DNA of 64,000 nucleotides, taken from the NCBI GenBank assembly GCA_964507445.1, contig CAZDQF010000002.1:1-64000 (forward strand). The letters are read 5' to 3'. The first letter of the stretch is position 1; each line of letters opens with the position of its first letter. This DNA comes from GCA-2683135 sp964507445. Lineage in GTDB: Bacteria > Planctomycetota > GCA-002687715. Below are positions 24,679 through 34,393 of the stretch, in pieces. The position numbers were made by a program, and so were the translations under genes. The notes under the pieces are model-generated. The model saw only the letters and a list, made by a program, of their open reading frames with translations, did no database searches and was not told where the DNA came from.

Positions 24679-27483
24679 ATGCCGTTCGCCACCCCCCGTG
24701 TCCTGCTGACCTGTTGCCTCGTCACGACCGTCATCTGCGCGGCGCTGCCCGGGCAGTCGGGTCGTACGCTGACGGTGGACCAGCCGCCGCAGCTCGGCCA
24801 GATGTCGCAGGTCGAGGTGAGTTATCCCTCCTCCGCGGTCGGCAACGCCGGGTTGTTCGTGATCGCGGGGCACCTCGCGGGGACGACGGCCTGGTCATTG
24901 CCCGGTTGGACCACCGTGGGTTCCGTTCGGATCGACCCCGCGCAGTTGATCATGACCCCGTCGTGGACCCCCGGCGGAGCAGGCGTGGCGACTCTCCTGG
25001 TGTATGTCCCCAACGATCCGAGCCTGGTCGGCCTGGCGGTTGACGTGCAATCCGTCGACATCGACTTCACGAGCGGCACCGTGTTCTGGAGCGACAACGA
25101 CCTGGAGCTCGTCATCGCGGAGACCGGTTGCGGGGTCACCCCGAACATCAGCCCTCTGTTCCCTCCGGGATCGCCGCAGGAACCGGACGTCGTCGTGGAT
25201 ACCCCGACGGCGAAGATCACGTTCCTCTCCGACCGCGCGCGGACCAGGCACGCGCGGGAGTCGCAGTTCCAGCTCTACGACATCTGGCGGCCGTTCTACT
25301 GGGAGCAGCGGATCGCGGAGTTGACGATCACCGATGAGGTCGCCATGGGCGGTAGCACGGTGACGTTCCGTTTCATGACGCACGACGCGCTCAACCCGCC
25401 CGAGTTCCGCGCCTTCTTCTCCGGCGTGCCCTCGGTCGCGGTCTACCACCTGAACCTGTCCACGGCGCCAGGGACGGGCGTGACGATGGTGTCGACCGCG
25501 CCCTCGACGCGTTACCCCGGCGAGTTCGAGTACACCTACGAAGCCGTCCTCACGACCAGGCTCCCGCAGCAGACGCCGTTGGCCATCGGCGACAAGATCG
25601 AGGTGGAGCTGAGCCAGTTCCTGGCGGCCCCACGTAACGGCCAGAACAACTACTACGGCACGGCGTTCCTGTACGTCGTCGGCGAAGGCGTGGTGCCGTG
25701 GTACGCCAAGGAGCTCGAGGAGCAGCAACCGAACCCCACGCTCGATTCCTATCGGCTCCCCGACGCGGCGTGGCTGGGCGGCGCGACCACCCTGCCGTAC
25801 CAGTACTCCAATGAGCCGCAGCAGCGGTTCAAGCAGACGGCGGGCAACCTCTCGCACGCCAGCGGTCACGAGTTCACCATCGGACGTCGCCTGCACCACA
25901 CGAGCTTCGACACCGGCGCCCACTCCGAACCGGGGAACCCGCCCCTGAGCGCGCACGTCGGGCAACTGGGGCCGAAGTTCATCGCCGCCAGCTGCGTGGA
26001 CTGCCATGCCGGCAACGGCCGTTCTCTCCCGCCGGCGATAGGGGACCCGGTGCAGGGCGCGGTTGTTCTCGTGGGGAGCAACGCGCTTGGGGCACCGCAC
26101 CCGGTGCTCGGCGACACCTTGCAGCCGTCCGTTGGCGGGGGCGGGGGCGGGGGGGCCGGGACCCTGAGCGTGCTGATCGAGGCCGAGTCCTATGCGGTGG
26201 CGAGCGGGATCCAGGTCGAGCCCACGTCCGATGTCGGAGGCGGGTTCAATGTGACGTCCATCGACACCGGTGACTGGATCAGCTACATCAACCACCCCGT
26301 CGTCATCCCGGCCTCCGATACCTACTCCGTGAGCTTCCGCGTCGCGAGCGGAGCCACCGGCGGCCTGCTCGCGTTTGAGGAATCTGGCGGCGCGATCATC
26401 CACGGGGTCGTGAGCATCCCGAGTACGGGTGGCCCCCAGAGCTGGCAGACCGTGACCACGAATGTGTTTCTGTCGGCCGGTACCCACGTGTTCGGTCTCA
26501 ACGCGAACGTCGGCGGCTTCAACTTGAACTGGTTCAAGGTCGACAGCGTGTCCGGCGGCCCCGGTGGCCCCGGTGGGCCTGGCGGGCCGACGAGTGAGGG
26601 ACAGGCGAGCCTCCTCGGCCATGACCTCATCAACGGGACCTACGGCGACGGCACCCCGTTCCAGCTTCGTCGCCCGAATTACAGCTTCACCACGACGACG
26701 CCGACGTTCTACTCCGTGCGCAGCGCGCCGCCGCTGGTGGGCCTGGGGCTCCTCGAGGCGCTTGATGAGGCCACGATCCTGACGCGCCATGACCCGTGCG
26801 ACGGCGACGGTGACGGGATCTCCGGTCGCATCAGCACCACCACGCAGTTCGGCACCAACCAGACCGTCCTCGGTCGCTTTGGTTGGAAGGGGACGCGTGC
26901 GTCGGTGCGGGACCAGGTCGCGCGCGCGCTCAACCGGGACATGGGCGTCGCCACGGCGGAGCAGCCGGTGCTCGACGGCGCGTCTGCGGCCAGCGCCCCG
27001 GAGGTCAGCGCGCAGGAGCTCGCCCGCATGACGCGATACGTCGCGCTCCTGGGTGTCGGCGCTCGAAGAGACCTGACCGACCTGGGCGCGCTCAACGGCG
27101 AGCAGCTGTTCAACTCGATCGGGTGTGCGGGGTGCCACGTGCCGCAGATGACGACGGGGAACAGCCACCCCTACGGTGAGCTCCGCAACCAGGTCATCCG
27201 CCCGTTTACCGATCTCCTGCTGCACGACATGGGGCCGGGGCTGGCGGCGAACATGGGCGACGGTGACGCAACCGGGAGCGAGTGGCGAACGCCCCCTCTC
27301 TGGAACATCGGGCTCACCGCCGGAGTGAGCGGCGGCGAGGCTTACCTCCATGACGGGCGGGCGTCGACGATTGAAGCTGCCATCCTCTGGCATGGCGGCG
27401 AGGGCGAGTCCGCGAAGGAGGCCTTCCGGGTGCTGCCGGCCGCGGACCGCGCAGACTTGATCAAGTTCATCAAGTCTCTCTGA
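24679..27483 (+). CDS. Exported di-heme oxidoreductase (DUF1111 type) with inserted CBM6
   Basis: Predicted 934 residues with a signal peptide (VLLTCCLVTTVICAALPG). Residues about 30-150 resemble the beta domain usually found at C-termini in this genome (VYVPNDPSLVGLAVDV). Heme motif 1 is CVDCH at 439-443 and heme motif 2 is CAGCH at 816-820, with AYLHDGRASTIEAAILWHGG near the end, the layout of di-heme thiol-oxidoreductase-like proteins. Between the hemes, residues about 498-620 form a CBM6-like module (IEAESYAVASGIQVEP, IDTGDWISY, GTHVFGLNANVGGFNLNWFK), fenced by poly-Gly and GGP linkers. The protein probably acts as a surface cytochrome held on polysaccharide. It is followed 75 bp later by the DUF1549/1553 gene. 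Confidence 0.87.
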   Translation: MPFATPRVLLTCCLVTTVICAALPGQSGRTLTVDQPPQLGQMSQVEVSYPSSAVGNAGLFVIAGHLAGTTAWSLPGWTTVGSVRIDPAQLIMTPSWTPGGAGVATLLVYVPNDPSLVGLAVDVQSVDIDFTSGTVFWSDNDLELVIAETGCGVTPNISPLFPPGSPQEPDVVVDTPTAKITFLSDRARTRHARESQFQLYDIWRPFYWEQRIAELTITDEVAMGGSTVTFRFMTHDALNPPEFRAFFSGVPSVAVYHLNLSTAPGTGVTMVSTAPSTRYPGEFEYTYEAVLTTRLPQQTPLAIGDKIEVELSQFLAAPRNGQNNYYGTAFLYVVGEGVVPWYAKELEEQQPNPTLDSYRLPDAAWLGGATTLPYQYSNEPQQRFKQTAGNLSHASGHEFTIGRRLHHTSFDTGAHSEPGNPPLSAHVGQLGPKFIAASCVDCHAGNGRSLPPAIGDPVQGAVVLVGSNALGAPHPVLGDTLQPSVGGGGGGGAGTLSVLIEAESYAVASGIQVEPTSDVGGGFNVTSIDTGDWISYINHPVVIPASDTYSVSFRVASGATGGLLAFEESGGAIIHGVVSIPSTGGPQSWQTVTTNVFLSAGTHVFGLNANVGGFNLNWFKVDSVSGGPGGPGGPGGPTSEGQASLLGHDLINGTYGDGTPFQLRRPNYSFTTTTPTFYSVRSAPPLVGLGLLEALDEATILTRHDPCDGDGDGISGRISTTTQFGTNQTVLGRFGWKGTRASVRDQVARALNRDMGVATAEQPVLDGASAASAPEVSAQELARMTRYVALLGVGARRDLTDLGALNGEQLFNSIGCAGCHVPQMTTGNSHPYGELRNQVIRPFTDLLLHDMGPGLAANMGDGDATGSEWRTPPLWNIGLTAGVSGGEAYLHDGRASTIEAAILWHGGEGESAKEAFRVLPAADRADLIKFIKSL

Positions 27484-27557
27484 ACGCGCCGGGGGCGGAC
27501 AGGATTCGAGCCGGTGCCGAACCCGCGGTCAGCCCCGGGGGATACCATGGTGGGGTC

Positions 27558-30317
27558 GTGCTCAGGTCCCTGTTGTCTTCCATCATGACGGCGCTCGCCT
27601 TGGCGACGGTGGTGCCCGCCCAGGGCTCACCGCACTGGGCCTACACCGCCCCGAAGCGACCGGAGCTCCCCTCGGTCGCCGACGCGGCCTGGTCGGTCAA
27701 CGCCATCGATCGGTTCGTCCTGGCCCGGCTCGAGGCCGAGGGGCTGCGGCCGTCTCCCGTGGCCGACCGGGCGCGGCTGCTGCGCCGGGTGTCTCTCGAG
27801 CTCATCGGTCTGCCGCCCAGCGTCGAGGAGGTGGAGGCGTTCGAGGAGGACCGTTCGCCGGACGCCTTCGAGGCGGTGGTGGACCGATTGCTGGCGTCGC
27901 CGCACTTCGGCGAGCATCAGGCGCGCTCCTGGCTCGACCTCGCGCGCTACGCGGACTCCAACGGGTTCCAGGCAGATCAGCTGCGGGACAGCTGGGCCTT
28001 CCGCGACTGGGTCATCGAGGCCATCAACGCCGACATGCCGTTCGACCGGTTCACCGTCGAGCAGCTCGCCGGTGACCTGCTGCCCGAAGCGACGGACGCG
28101 CAGCGGATCGCCACCGGGTTCCACCGGACCGTCCCATGCAACGTCGAGGCCGGCGTCGATCCCGAGCAGAACCGCATCAATCAGGTGGCGGATCGAGTGA
28201 ACACCACGGCGACGGTCTGGCTCGGGACCACCATGTCCTGCGCCCAGTGCCACGATCACAAGTACGACCCGTTCAGCCAGCGCGAGTACTACCGGATGTT
28301 CGCGGTGTTCAACAACACGCCGCTGGAGGTCCGCAACCCGAACGGAGACAAGGGAGTCCAGTACGACTTCTGGGGGCCGACCCTGGACCTGCCCTTCCTG
28401 CCGGAGCAACGGGCCGAGCGTGCGCGGCTGCTGGAGCTCCGCGACGACGTCGAGGGCCGCCTCGCGAAGCGCGACGCGAACTTCGAAGCAGAGTTCACGC
28501 AGTGGGAGCGGGACGTCGCGACGACGGCCCGGGCCGGGGTCGACTGGCGCGTGCTGGAGGTCGCGTCGTTCGCGTCCACGGGGGACGAGTCCCATGACGT
28601 ACTCCCTGACGGGTCCGTCCTGGTGGGCGGGCGCCTCCCGGGCACCGCGACCTACACGGTGGTGGCGAAGACGGCGCTCAGGAACATCACGGCGCTGCGA
28701 GTCGAGGCCTTGACCCATCCGTCCTTGCCGGGGACCGGGCCCGGCCGCGGAGACGACGCGCGCCCGAACTTCATCCTGAGCGAGCTGGGCGTCCGCGCGG
28801 ACGGCGCCGCGCTCGAGCTGAGGGACGCCCGCGCCAGTCACTCCCAGAAGGGGTGGGACGTGTCGCAGGCCGTCGACGGCAATCCGCGCAAGGGCTGGGC
28901 CATCGGCGGAGGCGGGTTCTTCAAGGACCACTGGGCCGCGTTCCGCTTGCGGGACCCCGTCGGCGACGGGGACACGACGCTCACGTTCACCCTCGACCAG
29001 AACTTCGGGCGCGGCCGCACCATCGGTCGGTTCCGGCTGTCCGTCCTGGCGGGGGACCCCGCGATCCTGGACGTGCCCGAGGGTCTCGTGAAGGTGCTGC
29101 GGCGCGGGCAGGCCCTCAACGGCAAGCAGCGAGCCCGGCTGCGGACGGCGTACCGAGGGGCCCGTCCCGAGGCGGCGCTCGAGCGCGAGTTGAAGCAGCT
29201 CCGCAAGAAGATCGAGGCCATCAAGCCGCCCACCACCCTGGTCATGATGGAGAACCCGGAGCCCCGCGAGACCCGCGTCCTCGAACGGGGCAGCCATGAC
29301 GCCGAGGGCGACGCCGTGACGCCCGGCGCTCCCGCCGTCCTCCATGACTGGTCACCGGAGCTCCCTCGAGATCGGCTCGGCCTCGCTCGCTGGCTCGTGG
29401 ATCCGGAGAACCCGCTCGTGGCGAGGGTCACCGTCAACCGCTGGTGGTCCCAGCTCTTCGGCGACGGGCTGGTCAGTACGGAGGAGGACTTCGGGACTCG
29501 AGGGGCGCGCCCCTCACACCCGGCGCTCCTGGACTGGCTCGCCACCGAGCTGGTGCGCTCGGGCTGGTCACGCAAGCACGTCATCAAGCTGATGGTCATG
29601 TCCGCTACGTATGGACAGAGTTCAGTGGCCTCGCCGACGCTCCGTGGGCGAGACCCGCACAACCGACTGCTGGCGCGGGGGCCCCGCTTCCGCCTGTCCG
29701 CTGAGTCCATCCGTGACAACGCCCTCGCCATCAGCGGGCTGCTGTCGGAGGGCCGCGGGGGACCGCCCGTGTTCCCGCCGCAGCCTTCCGGGCTGTGGCG
29801 CCAGACGGGGCGCAACGAGCCGAAGTACGTCGTCCACGACGACGAGCGGCGGTTCCGTCGCGGTGTTTATGTCGTCTGGAGGCGCGCCGCGCCCTACCCG
29901 AGCTTTGTGCTCTTCGACGGCCCCGACCGGTCAGCCTGCCATCCGGAACGCTCCCGTACCAACACCCCGCTGCAAGCCCTGGCGTTGATGAATGACGAGG
30001 CGCACGTCGAGATGGCCCTCGCCTTCGCCGGCCGCGTCCTGCGCGAGGTCCCGCAGGGCGATGTCTCCCAGCGTGTCACCCACGCGTTTCGCACGGCCCT
30101 CGCCCGGCATCCACAACCCGCCGAGCAGCGGCACCTGGAGGCCGTCGCGCGACGGGAGCTGAAGCGCCTGCGCGCGAACCCGGACGAGGCCCGGCGGATC
30201 GTCCGCGGCATCCGTGGGATCAAGGCGACCGAGGATATCGACCCGGTGGACCTGGCCGGCTGGTGGTTCGTCACCAGCGTCCTGTTGAACCTCGACGAGA
30301 CGATCACCAAGGGATGA
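27558..30317 (+). CDS. DUF1549/DUF1553 planctomycete cytochrome protein
   Basis: Predicted 919 residues from GTG 27558 with a signal peptide (LLSSIMTALALATVVPAQG). The DUF1549 (PSCyt2) domain spans about residues 45-255: IDRFVLARLEAEGL, LLRRVSLELIGLPPS, and heme motif CAQCHDHKYDP with Cys228/Cys231/His232. The DUF1553 (PSD1) domain fills about residues 615-900, with VNRWWSQLFGDGLV, EDFGTRGARPSHPALLDWLA and RRGVYVVWRR. The middle contains a beta domain and a short coiled coil. This pair of domains is a planctomycete hallmark. Its role is unproven, though surface electron transfer or polysaccharide degradation has been suggested. Its stop overlaps the next gene in ATGA. Confidence 0.93.
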   Translation: MLRSLLSSIMTALALATVVPAQGSPHWAYTAPKRPELPSVADAAWSVNAIDRFVLARLEAEGLRPSPVADRARLLRRVSLELIGLPPSVEEVEAFEEDRSPDAFEAVVDRLLASPHFGEHQARSWLDLARYADSNGFQADQLRDSWAFRDWVIEAINADMPFDRFTVEQLAGDLLPEATDAQRIATGFHRTVPCNVEAGVDPEQNRINQVADRVNTTATVWLGTTMSCAQCHDHKYDPFSQREYYRMFAVFNNTPLEVRNPNGDKGVQYDFWGPTLDLPFLPEQRAERARLLELRDDVEGRLAKRDANFEAEFTQWERDVATTARAGVDWRVLEVASFASTGDESHDVLPDGSVLVGGRLPGTATYTVVAKTALRNITALRVEALTHPSLPGTGPGRGDDARPNFILSELGVRADGAALELRDARASHSQKGWDVSQAVDGNPRKGWAIGGGGFFKDHWAAFRLRDPVGDGDTTLTFTLDQNFGRGRTIGRFRLSVLAGDPAILDVPEGLVKVLRRGQALNGKQRARLRTAYRGARPEAALERELKQLRKKIEAIKPPTTLVMMENPEPRETRVLERGSHDAEGDAVTPGAPAVLHDWSPELPRDRLGLARWLVDPENPLVARVTVNRWWSQLFGDGLVSTEEDFGTRGARPSHPALLDWLATELVRSGWSRKHVIKLMVMSATYGQSSVASPTLRGRDPHNRLLARGPRFRLSAESIRDNALAISGLLSEGRGGPPVFPPQPSGLWRQTGRNEPKYVVHDDERRFRRGVYVVWRRAAPYPSFVLFDGPDRSACHPERSRTNTPLQALALMNDEAHVEMALAFAGRVLREVPQGDVSQRVTHAFRTALARHPQPAEQRHLEAVARRELKRLRANPDEARRIVRGIRGIKATEDIDPVDLAGWWFVTSVLLNLDETITKG

Positions 30318-31708
30318 CGACCGGCGGCCCTCACTCACGACGCGACTTCCTGCGCCTGTCTGCCACGGGCCTCGGGGGGCTGGCCCTGTCGTCGCTCCTG
30401 ACCGAGGGACGTGGCCCGCACTTCGCGCCGCGGGCGAAGCGGGTGATCTCGCTGCACATGATCGGGGCGCCGTCCCACCTGGACCTCTTCGACCCCAAGC
30501 CCGAGCTGCAGCGGCGAACGGGGCAGCCGTGTCCGGAGGCGTTCTTCGATACCAGCAAGCTCGCGTTCATCCGTACGCGGCCCAAGCTCCTGGGGACCCC
30601 GACCACCGGGGATTTCCGCTTCCGTCGTTGCGGCGACTCCGGAATCGAGCTTTCCAACCTCCTCCCTCATCTGCAGACCATGGCGGACCGGCTCTGCGTC
30701 GTCCGCACGCTGGGGACGGACGAGTTCAACCACGCGCCGGCCCAGATGTTCCTCGCTACGGGCTTCAGCCAGTTCGGACGACCGAGCCTGGGGTCATGGT
30801 TGAGCTACGGGCTGGGCCGGGAGAATGACGACCTCCCGTGCTTCTGCGTGCTCGTGACGGGCCAGTACCCGGGCGCCGGGAACAGCCTCTTTGGCAGCGG
30901 GTTCCTGCCCGCGGAGCACCAGGGCATCGAGCTGCGCAGCCGCGGTGATCCGGTGCTGTTCCTCTCCGATCCCAAGGGGGTCGGTCGTGAAGATCGTCGT
31001 CGGATGATCGACGACGTGAACGCGTTGAACCGCCACCGCCTCGCCCACGACCAGGACCCGGAGCTGGCCGCGCGGATCCGCCAGTACGAGCTCGCGTTCC
31101 GCATGCAGGCTTCGGTCCCGGACCTGATGGACATCAAGAACGAGCCCGCGGCGGTCCATGAGCGGTACGGGACCAACCCCGGCAAGGTCAGCTTCGCCAA
31201 TCACTGCCTCCTGGCTCGACGCCTGGTCGAGCGCGGCGTCCGCTTCGTCCAGCTCTTCGACCAGGGCTGGGATCATCATGGATCGGTGTTCACCCAGCTG
31301 CCCAAGAAGTGCCGCCAGGTGGACCGTCCCATCGCCGCCCTGCTGCAGGACCTGGAGTCGCGCGGGTTGCTGGACGAGACCCTCGTCATCTGGACGTCCG
31401 AGTTCGGCCGGACGCCCATGGGTCAGGTGGAGAACGGTCAAGGCAACCTGACCAAGAGCGGCCGTGACCATCACCAGACCTACGCCATCTGGATGGCCGG
31501 CGGCGGTGTCCGCGGCGGGCACGTGCACGGCCGGACCGATCCGCTGGGGTACGCCCCCGTCGAGGACCCGGTCCACATCCATGACCTCAACGCCACGCTC
31601 CTCCACCTCCTCGGTTTCGACCACGAGCGGCTGACCTACCGCTTCGAAGGCCGCGAGCATCGGCTGACGGACGTCGAGGGCCATGTCGTCCGCGGCGTCA
31701 TGGCGTAG
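30314..31708 (+). CDS. DUF1501 Tat-exported protein
   Basis: Predicted 464 residues. The start is the ATG overlapping the upstream stop (ATGA), implying translational coupling. A twin-arginine signal SRRDFLRLSATGLGG lies at residues 9-23, so it is exported folded. DUF1501 (PF07394) features are KRVISLHMIGAPSHLDLFDP, FLATGFSQFGRPSLGSWLSYG, WDHHG and VIWTSEFGRTPMGQ. The fold belongs to the alkaline-phosphatase/sulfatase superfamily. It nearly always follows a DUF1549/1553 gene in planctomycetes, as here, and the two products probably form one surface complex. Activity is unknown. Confidence 0.93.
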   Translation: MTTGGPHSRRDFLRLSATGLGGLALSSLLTEGRGPHFAPRAKRVISLHMIGAPSHLDLFDPKPELQRRTGQPCPEAFFDTSKLAFIRTRPKLLGTPTTGDFRFRRCGDSGIELSNLLPHLQTMADRLCVVRTLGTDEFNHAPAQMFLATGFSQFGRPSLGSWLSYGLGRENDDLPCFCVLVTGQYPGAGNSLFGSGFLPAEHQGIELRSRGDPVLFLSDPKGVGREDRRRMIDDVNALNRHRLAHDQDPELAARIRQYELAFRMQASVPDLMDIKNEPAAVHERYGTNPGKVSFANHCLLARRLVERGVRFVQLFDQGWDHHGSVFTQLPKKCRQVDRPIAALLQDLESRGLLDETLVIWTSEFGRTPMGQVENGQGNLTKSGRDHHQTYAIWMAGGGVRGGHVHGRTDPLGYAPVEDPVHIHDLNATLLHLLGFDHERLTYRFEGREHRLTDVEGHVVRGVMA

Positions 31709-31900
31709 CCTGTTCTCCGCGGCACCACACCGCCTGGGCGAAGGCGGCCCGTGTCGCCCCGTGTTCGTCCTGGGGATGTGCCCCTCCGGCTCCGGCGATG
31801 CCGTTGGGCTCGGTTTCAACCGGTGGTTCGGATCTTCCCAGGCGTTAGAATCCGCCTCATCTCGAACCGCGACGCCGGAGGCCTACGGAGAATACGAACC

Positions 31901-34123
31901 GTGACCCGCTCCCCGATCATCTACACCATCACCGACGAAGCCCCGGCCCTGGCGACGGGCTCCCTGCTCCCCATCATCCGCGCGTTCGTGAAGCCCACCG
32001 GAGTCGATGTGGAGACCCGGGACATCTCCCTCTCCGGGCGCATCCTCGCTGCGTTCCCGGATCGCCTCACGGAGGCGCAGCGGGTCCCCGATGCCCTGGC
32101 GGAGCTCGGTGAGCTGGCCAAGACGCCCGCTGCCAACATCATCAAGCTGCCGAACATCAGCGCGTCGGTGCCGCAGATGCAGGCGGCGATCGCGGAGCTG
32201 CAGGGCAAGGGGTACGACCTGCCGGACTATCCGGAGGAGCCGGGCTCGGACGAAGAGCGCGAGATCAAGGCGCGCTACGACCGCATCAAGGGCAGCGCCG
32301 TCAACCCGGTCCTGCGCGAAGGCAACTCCGACCGCCGCGCCCCGAAGGCGGTGAAGGAGTACGCGCGCAACAACCCGCCGCCCATGAAGCCTTGGGCGTC
32401 GGATTCGCCGACTCACGTGGCCACCATGGGGGAGGGGGACTTCCGGTCCAGCGAGCAGTCCGTGACCATCGGCGAGGCCACGACGGCGCGCATCGAGCAC
32501 GTCGCGGCGGATGGGTCCGTGACGGTCCTCAAGGACGGCCTCGCCCTGCAACCGGGAGAGGTCCTGGACGCGACGCGCATGAGCAAGAAGGCGCTGGTGG
32601 CGTTCCTGGAGGCCCAGGTCGAGGACGCGCGGCGATCCGGGATCCTGTTCTCGCTTCACATGAAGGCCACCATGATGAAGGTCTCCGACCCGATCATCTT
32701 CGGCCACGCCGTTCGAGTCTTCTTCAAGGACGTCTTCGAGAAGCATGGGGAGACCCTGGATCAGCTCGGGGTTGACGCCAACAACGGCTTCGGCGACGTC
32801 GTCGCCAAGATCGCGACCTTGCCGGACGAGCAGCGCCAGGCCATCGAGGCGGACATCCAGGCGGTCTATGACAAGGGCCCGGCCATCGCCATGGTGGACT
32901 CTCGCATCGGCAAGACCAATCTCCACGTGCCCAGCGATGTCATCATCGACGCCTCCATGCCTCCCATGATCCGGGACGGCGGCTGCATGTGGAACGCGGA
33001 CGACGCGCTCCAATCGGCCAAGGCGGTGATCCCCGACAGCAGCTACGCCGGCGTATTCCAGGCGGTGATCGATCACTGCAAGACCCAGGGCGCCTTCGAC
33101 CCCAAGACCATGGGGTCCGTGTCCAACGTCGGCCTCATGGCGCAGAAGGCGGAGGAGTACGGGTCTCACGACAAGACCTTCGAGGTGAGCGCTGACGGCG
33201 CCATCCGCATCGTGGACGCCGCCGGGACGACGCTCATGGAACACGCGGTGGAGACCGGGGACATCTGGCGAGCTTGCCAGACCAAGGACGCGCCCATCCG
33301 AGACTGGGTCAAGCTCGCGGTCTCGCGGGCCCGCGCCACCGGGTCGCCCGCGGTCTTCTGGCTGAACGCGGACCGAGCCCACGACGCGCAGGTCATCGCC
33401 AAGGTGGAGACCTACCTGCCGGAGCACGACACCGACGGGCTCGAGCTCCATGTCCTCCCGCCGGCGGAGGCGGCCACGTTCTCCTGCGAGCGGATCAGCA
33501 AGGGTGAGGACGTGATCTCGGTGACCGGGAACGTCTTGAGGGACTACCTCACGGACCTGTTCCCGATCCTCGAGGTCGGCACGAGCGCCAAGATGCTGTC
33601 CATCGTGCCGCTGATGCAGGGCGGCGGTCTGTTTGAGACGGGCGCCGGCGGATCGGCCCCCAAGCACGTGCAGCAGTTCGAGAAGGAAGGGCACCTGCGC
33701 TGGGACTCCCTCGGCGAGTTCCTCGCGCTCACGGTGTCTCTCGAGCACCTCGCCGATCACGTCGGCTCCGACGCCGCCCGTATCCTCGGCGAGACCCTCG
33801 ACGACGCGGTCACCCAGCTCCTCCTCAACGGCAAGGCCCCCTCCCGCAAGGTGAACGAGCTCGACAACCGCGGCAGCCACTTCTACCTCGCCATGTACTG
33901 GGCCCAGGCCCTGGCCGCCCAGGAGGCGGACGCCGGGCTCCGCGGCCACTTCGCCCCCTTGGCCGCGGCGCTCACGGAGAGCGAACAGAAGATCGTCCAG
34001 GAGTTGAACGACGCGCAAGGTGCTCCGGTGGACGTCGGCGGTTACTACCGTCCCGACGACACCATGGTCGCGGCAGCCATGCGACCGAGCGCCACGTTCA
34101 ACGACATCCTGGCTGCGATCTGA
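31901..34123 (+). CDS. icd: Monomeric NADP-dependent isocitrate dehydrogenase
   Basis: Predicted 740 residues, the length of the monomeric (IDH-II) family. It starts at GTG 31901 with GGAG about 10 nt upstream; the longer upstream frame is rich in Arg and unlikely. Family blocks seen include IIYTITDEAPALATGSLLPI, LPNISASVPQMQAAIAELQ, LREGNSDRRAP, SLHMKATMMKVSDPIIFGH, MVDSRIGKTNLHVPSDVII and FETGAGGSAPKHVQQF. It converts isocitrate to 2-oxoglutarate and CO2 with NADPH production, in the cytoplasm, in the TCA cycle. It stands alone among genes for exported proteins. Confidence 0.97.
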   Translation: MTRSPIIYTITDEAPALATGSLLPIIRAFVKPTGVDVETRDISLSGRILAAFPDRLTEAQRVPDALAELGELAKTPAANIIKLPNISASVPQMQAAIAELQGKGYDLPDYPEEPGSDEEREIKARYDRIKGSAVNPVLREGNSDRRAPKAVKEYARNNPPPMKPWASDSPTHVATMGEGDFRSSEQSVTIGEATTARIEHVAADGSVTVLKDGLALQPGEVLDATRMSKKALVAFLEAQVEDARRSGILFSLHMKATMMKVSDPIIFGHAVRVFFKDVFEKHGETLDQLGVDANNGFGDVVAKIATLPDEQRQAIEADIQAVYDKGPAIAMVDSRIGKTNLHVPSDVIIDASMPPMIRDGGCMWNADDALQSAKAVIPDSSYAGVFQAVIDHCKTQGAFDPKTMGSVSNVGLMAQKAEEYGSHDKTFEVSADGAIRIVDAAGTTLMEHAVETGDIWRACQTKDAPIRDWVKLAVSRARATGSPAVFWLNADRAHDAQVIAKVETYLPEHDTDGLELHVLPPAEAATFSCERISKGEDVISVTGNVLRDYLTDLFPILEVGTSAKMLSIVPLMQGGGLFETGAGGSAPKHVQQFEKEGHLRWDSLGEFLALTVSLEHLADHVGSDAARILGETLDDAVTQLLLNGKAPSRKVNELDNRGSHFYLAMYWAQALAAQEADAGLRGHFAPLAAALTESEQKIVQELNDAQGAPVDVGGYYRPDDTMVAAAMRPSATFNDILAAI

Positions 34124-34393
34124 CGAAGGCATGGCCGTGAGCTGGCCTCCGGTCTCCCCGTGCGGCGTTCAGGGTTCAGGGCCAGACCGGGCCGATTCAA
34201 CCGATCCCGGCGTCCATGAAGGAGGCCTAACCCCTTGTTCATGAAGGCATAGGGAGTTGCTGGCGGATGCGGTGGCCCCGTCGGTATAGTGGTGGTGTGA
34301 CAGCGGTCATCCCGCTGCGCCCGCACTCCGGTGCGAGAGCCGACCTTTGACACGATTCCAAGACTGCTTCCCCCCAACCAACGGAACAGCAAC

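Noticed and set aside
22822..24737. Direct repeats as the ends of an insertion sequence
   Set aside because: They are over 100 bp, direct not inverted, match a gene's own leader, and no transposase lies between them.
24895..27393. 832-codon open frame antisense to the di-heme/CBM6 gene
   Set aside because: It is rich in Arg, His and Val with no domains or signal; the plus-strand gene has two heme motifs and a CBM6.
27627..29345. 572-codon antisense frame in the DUF1549/1553 gene
   Set aside because: Shadow of a well-supported gene.
31883..34132. 749-codon open frame antisense to isocitrate dehydrogenase
   Set aside because: The plus-strand gene is a textbook match to monomeric IDH. The antisense frame is a by-product of high GC at third positions.
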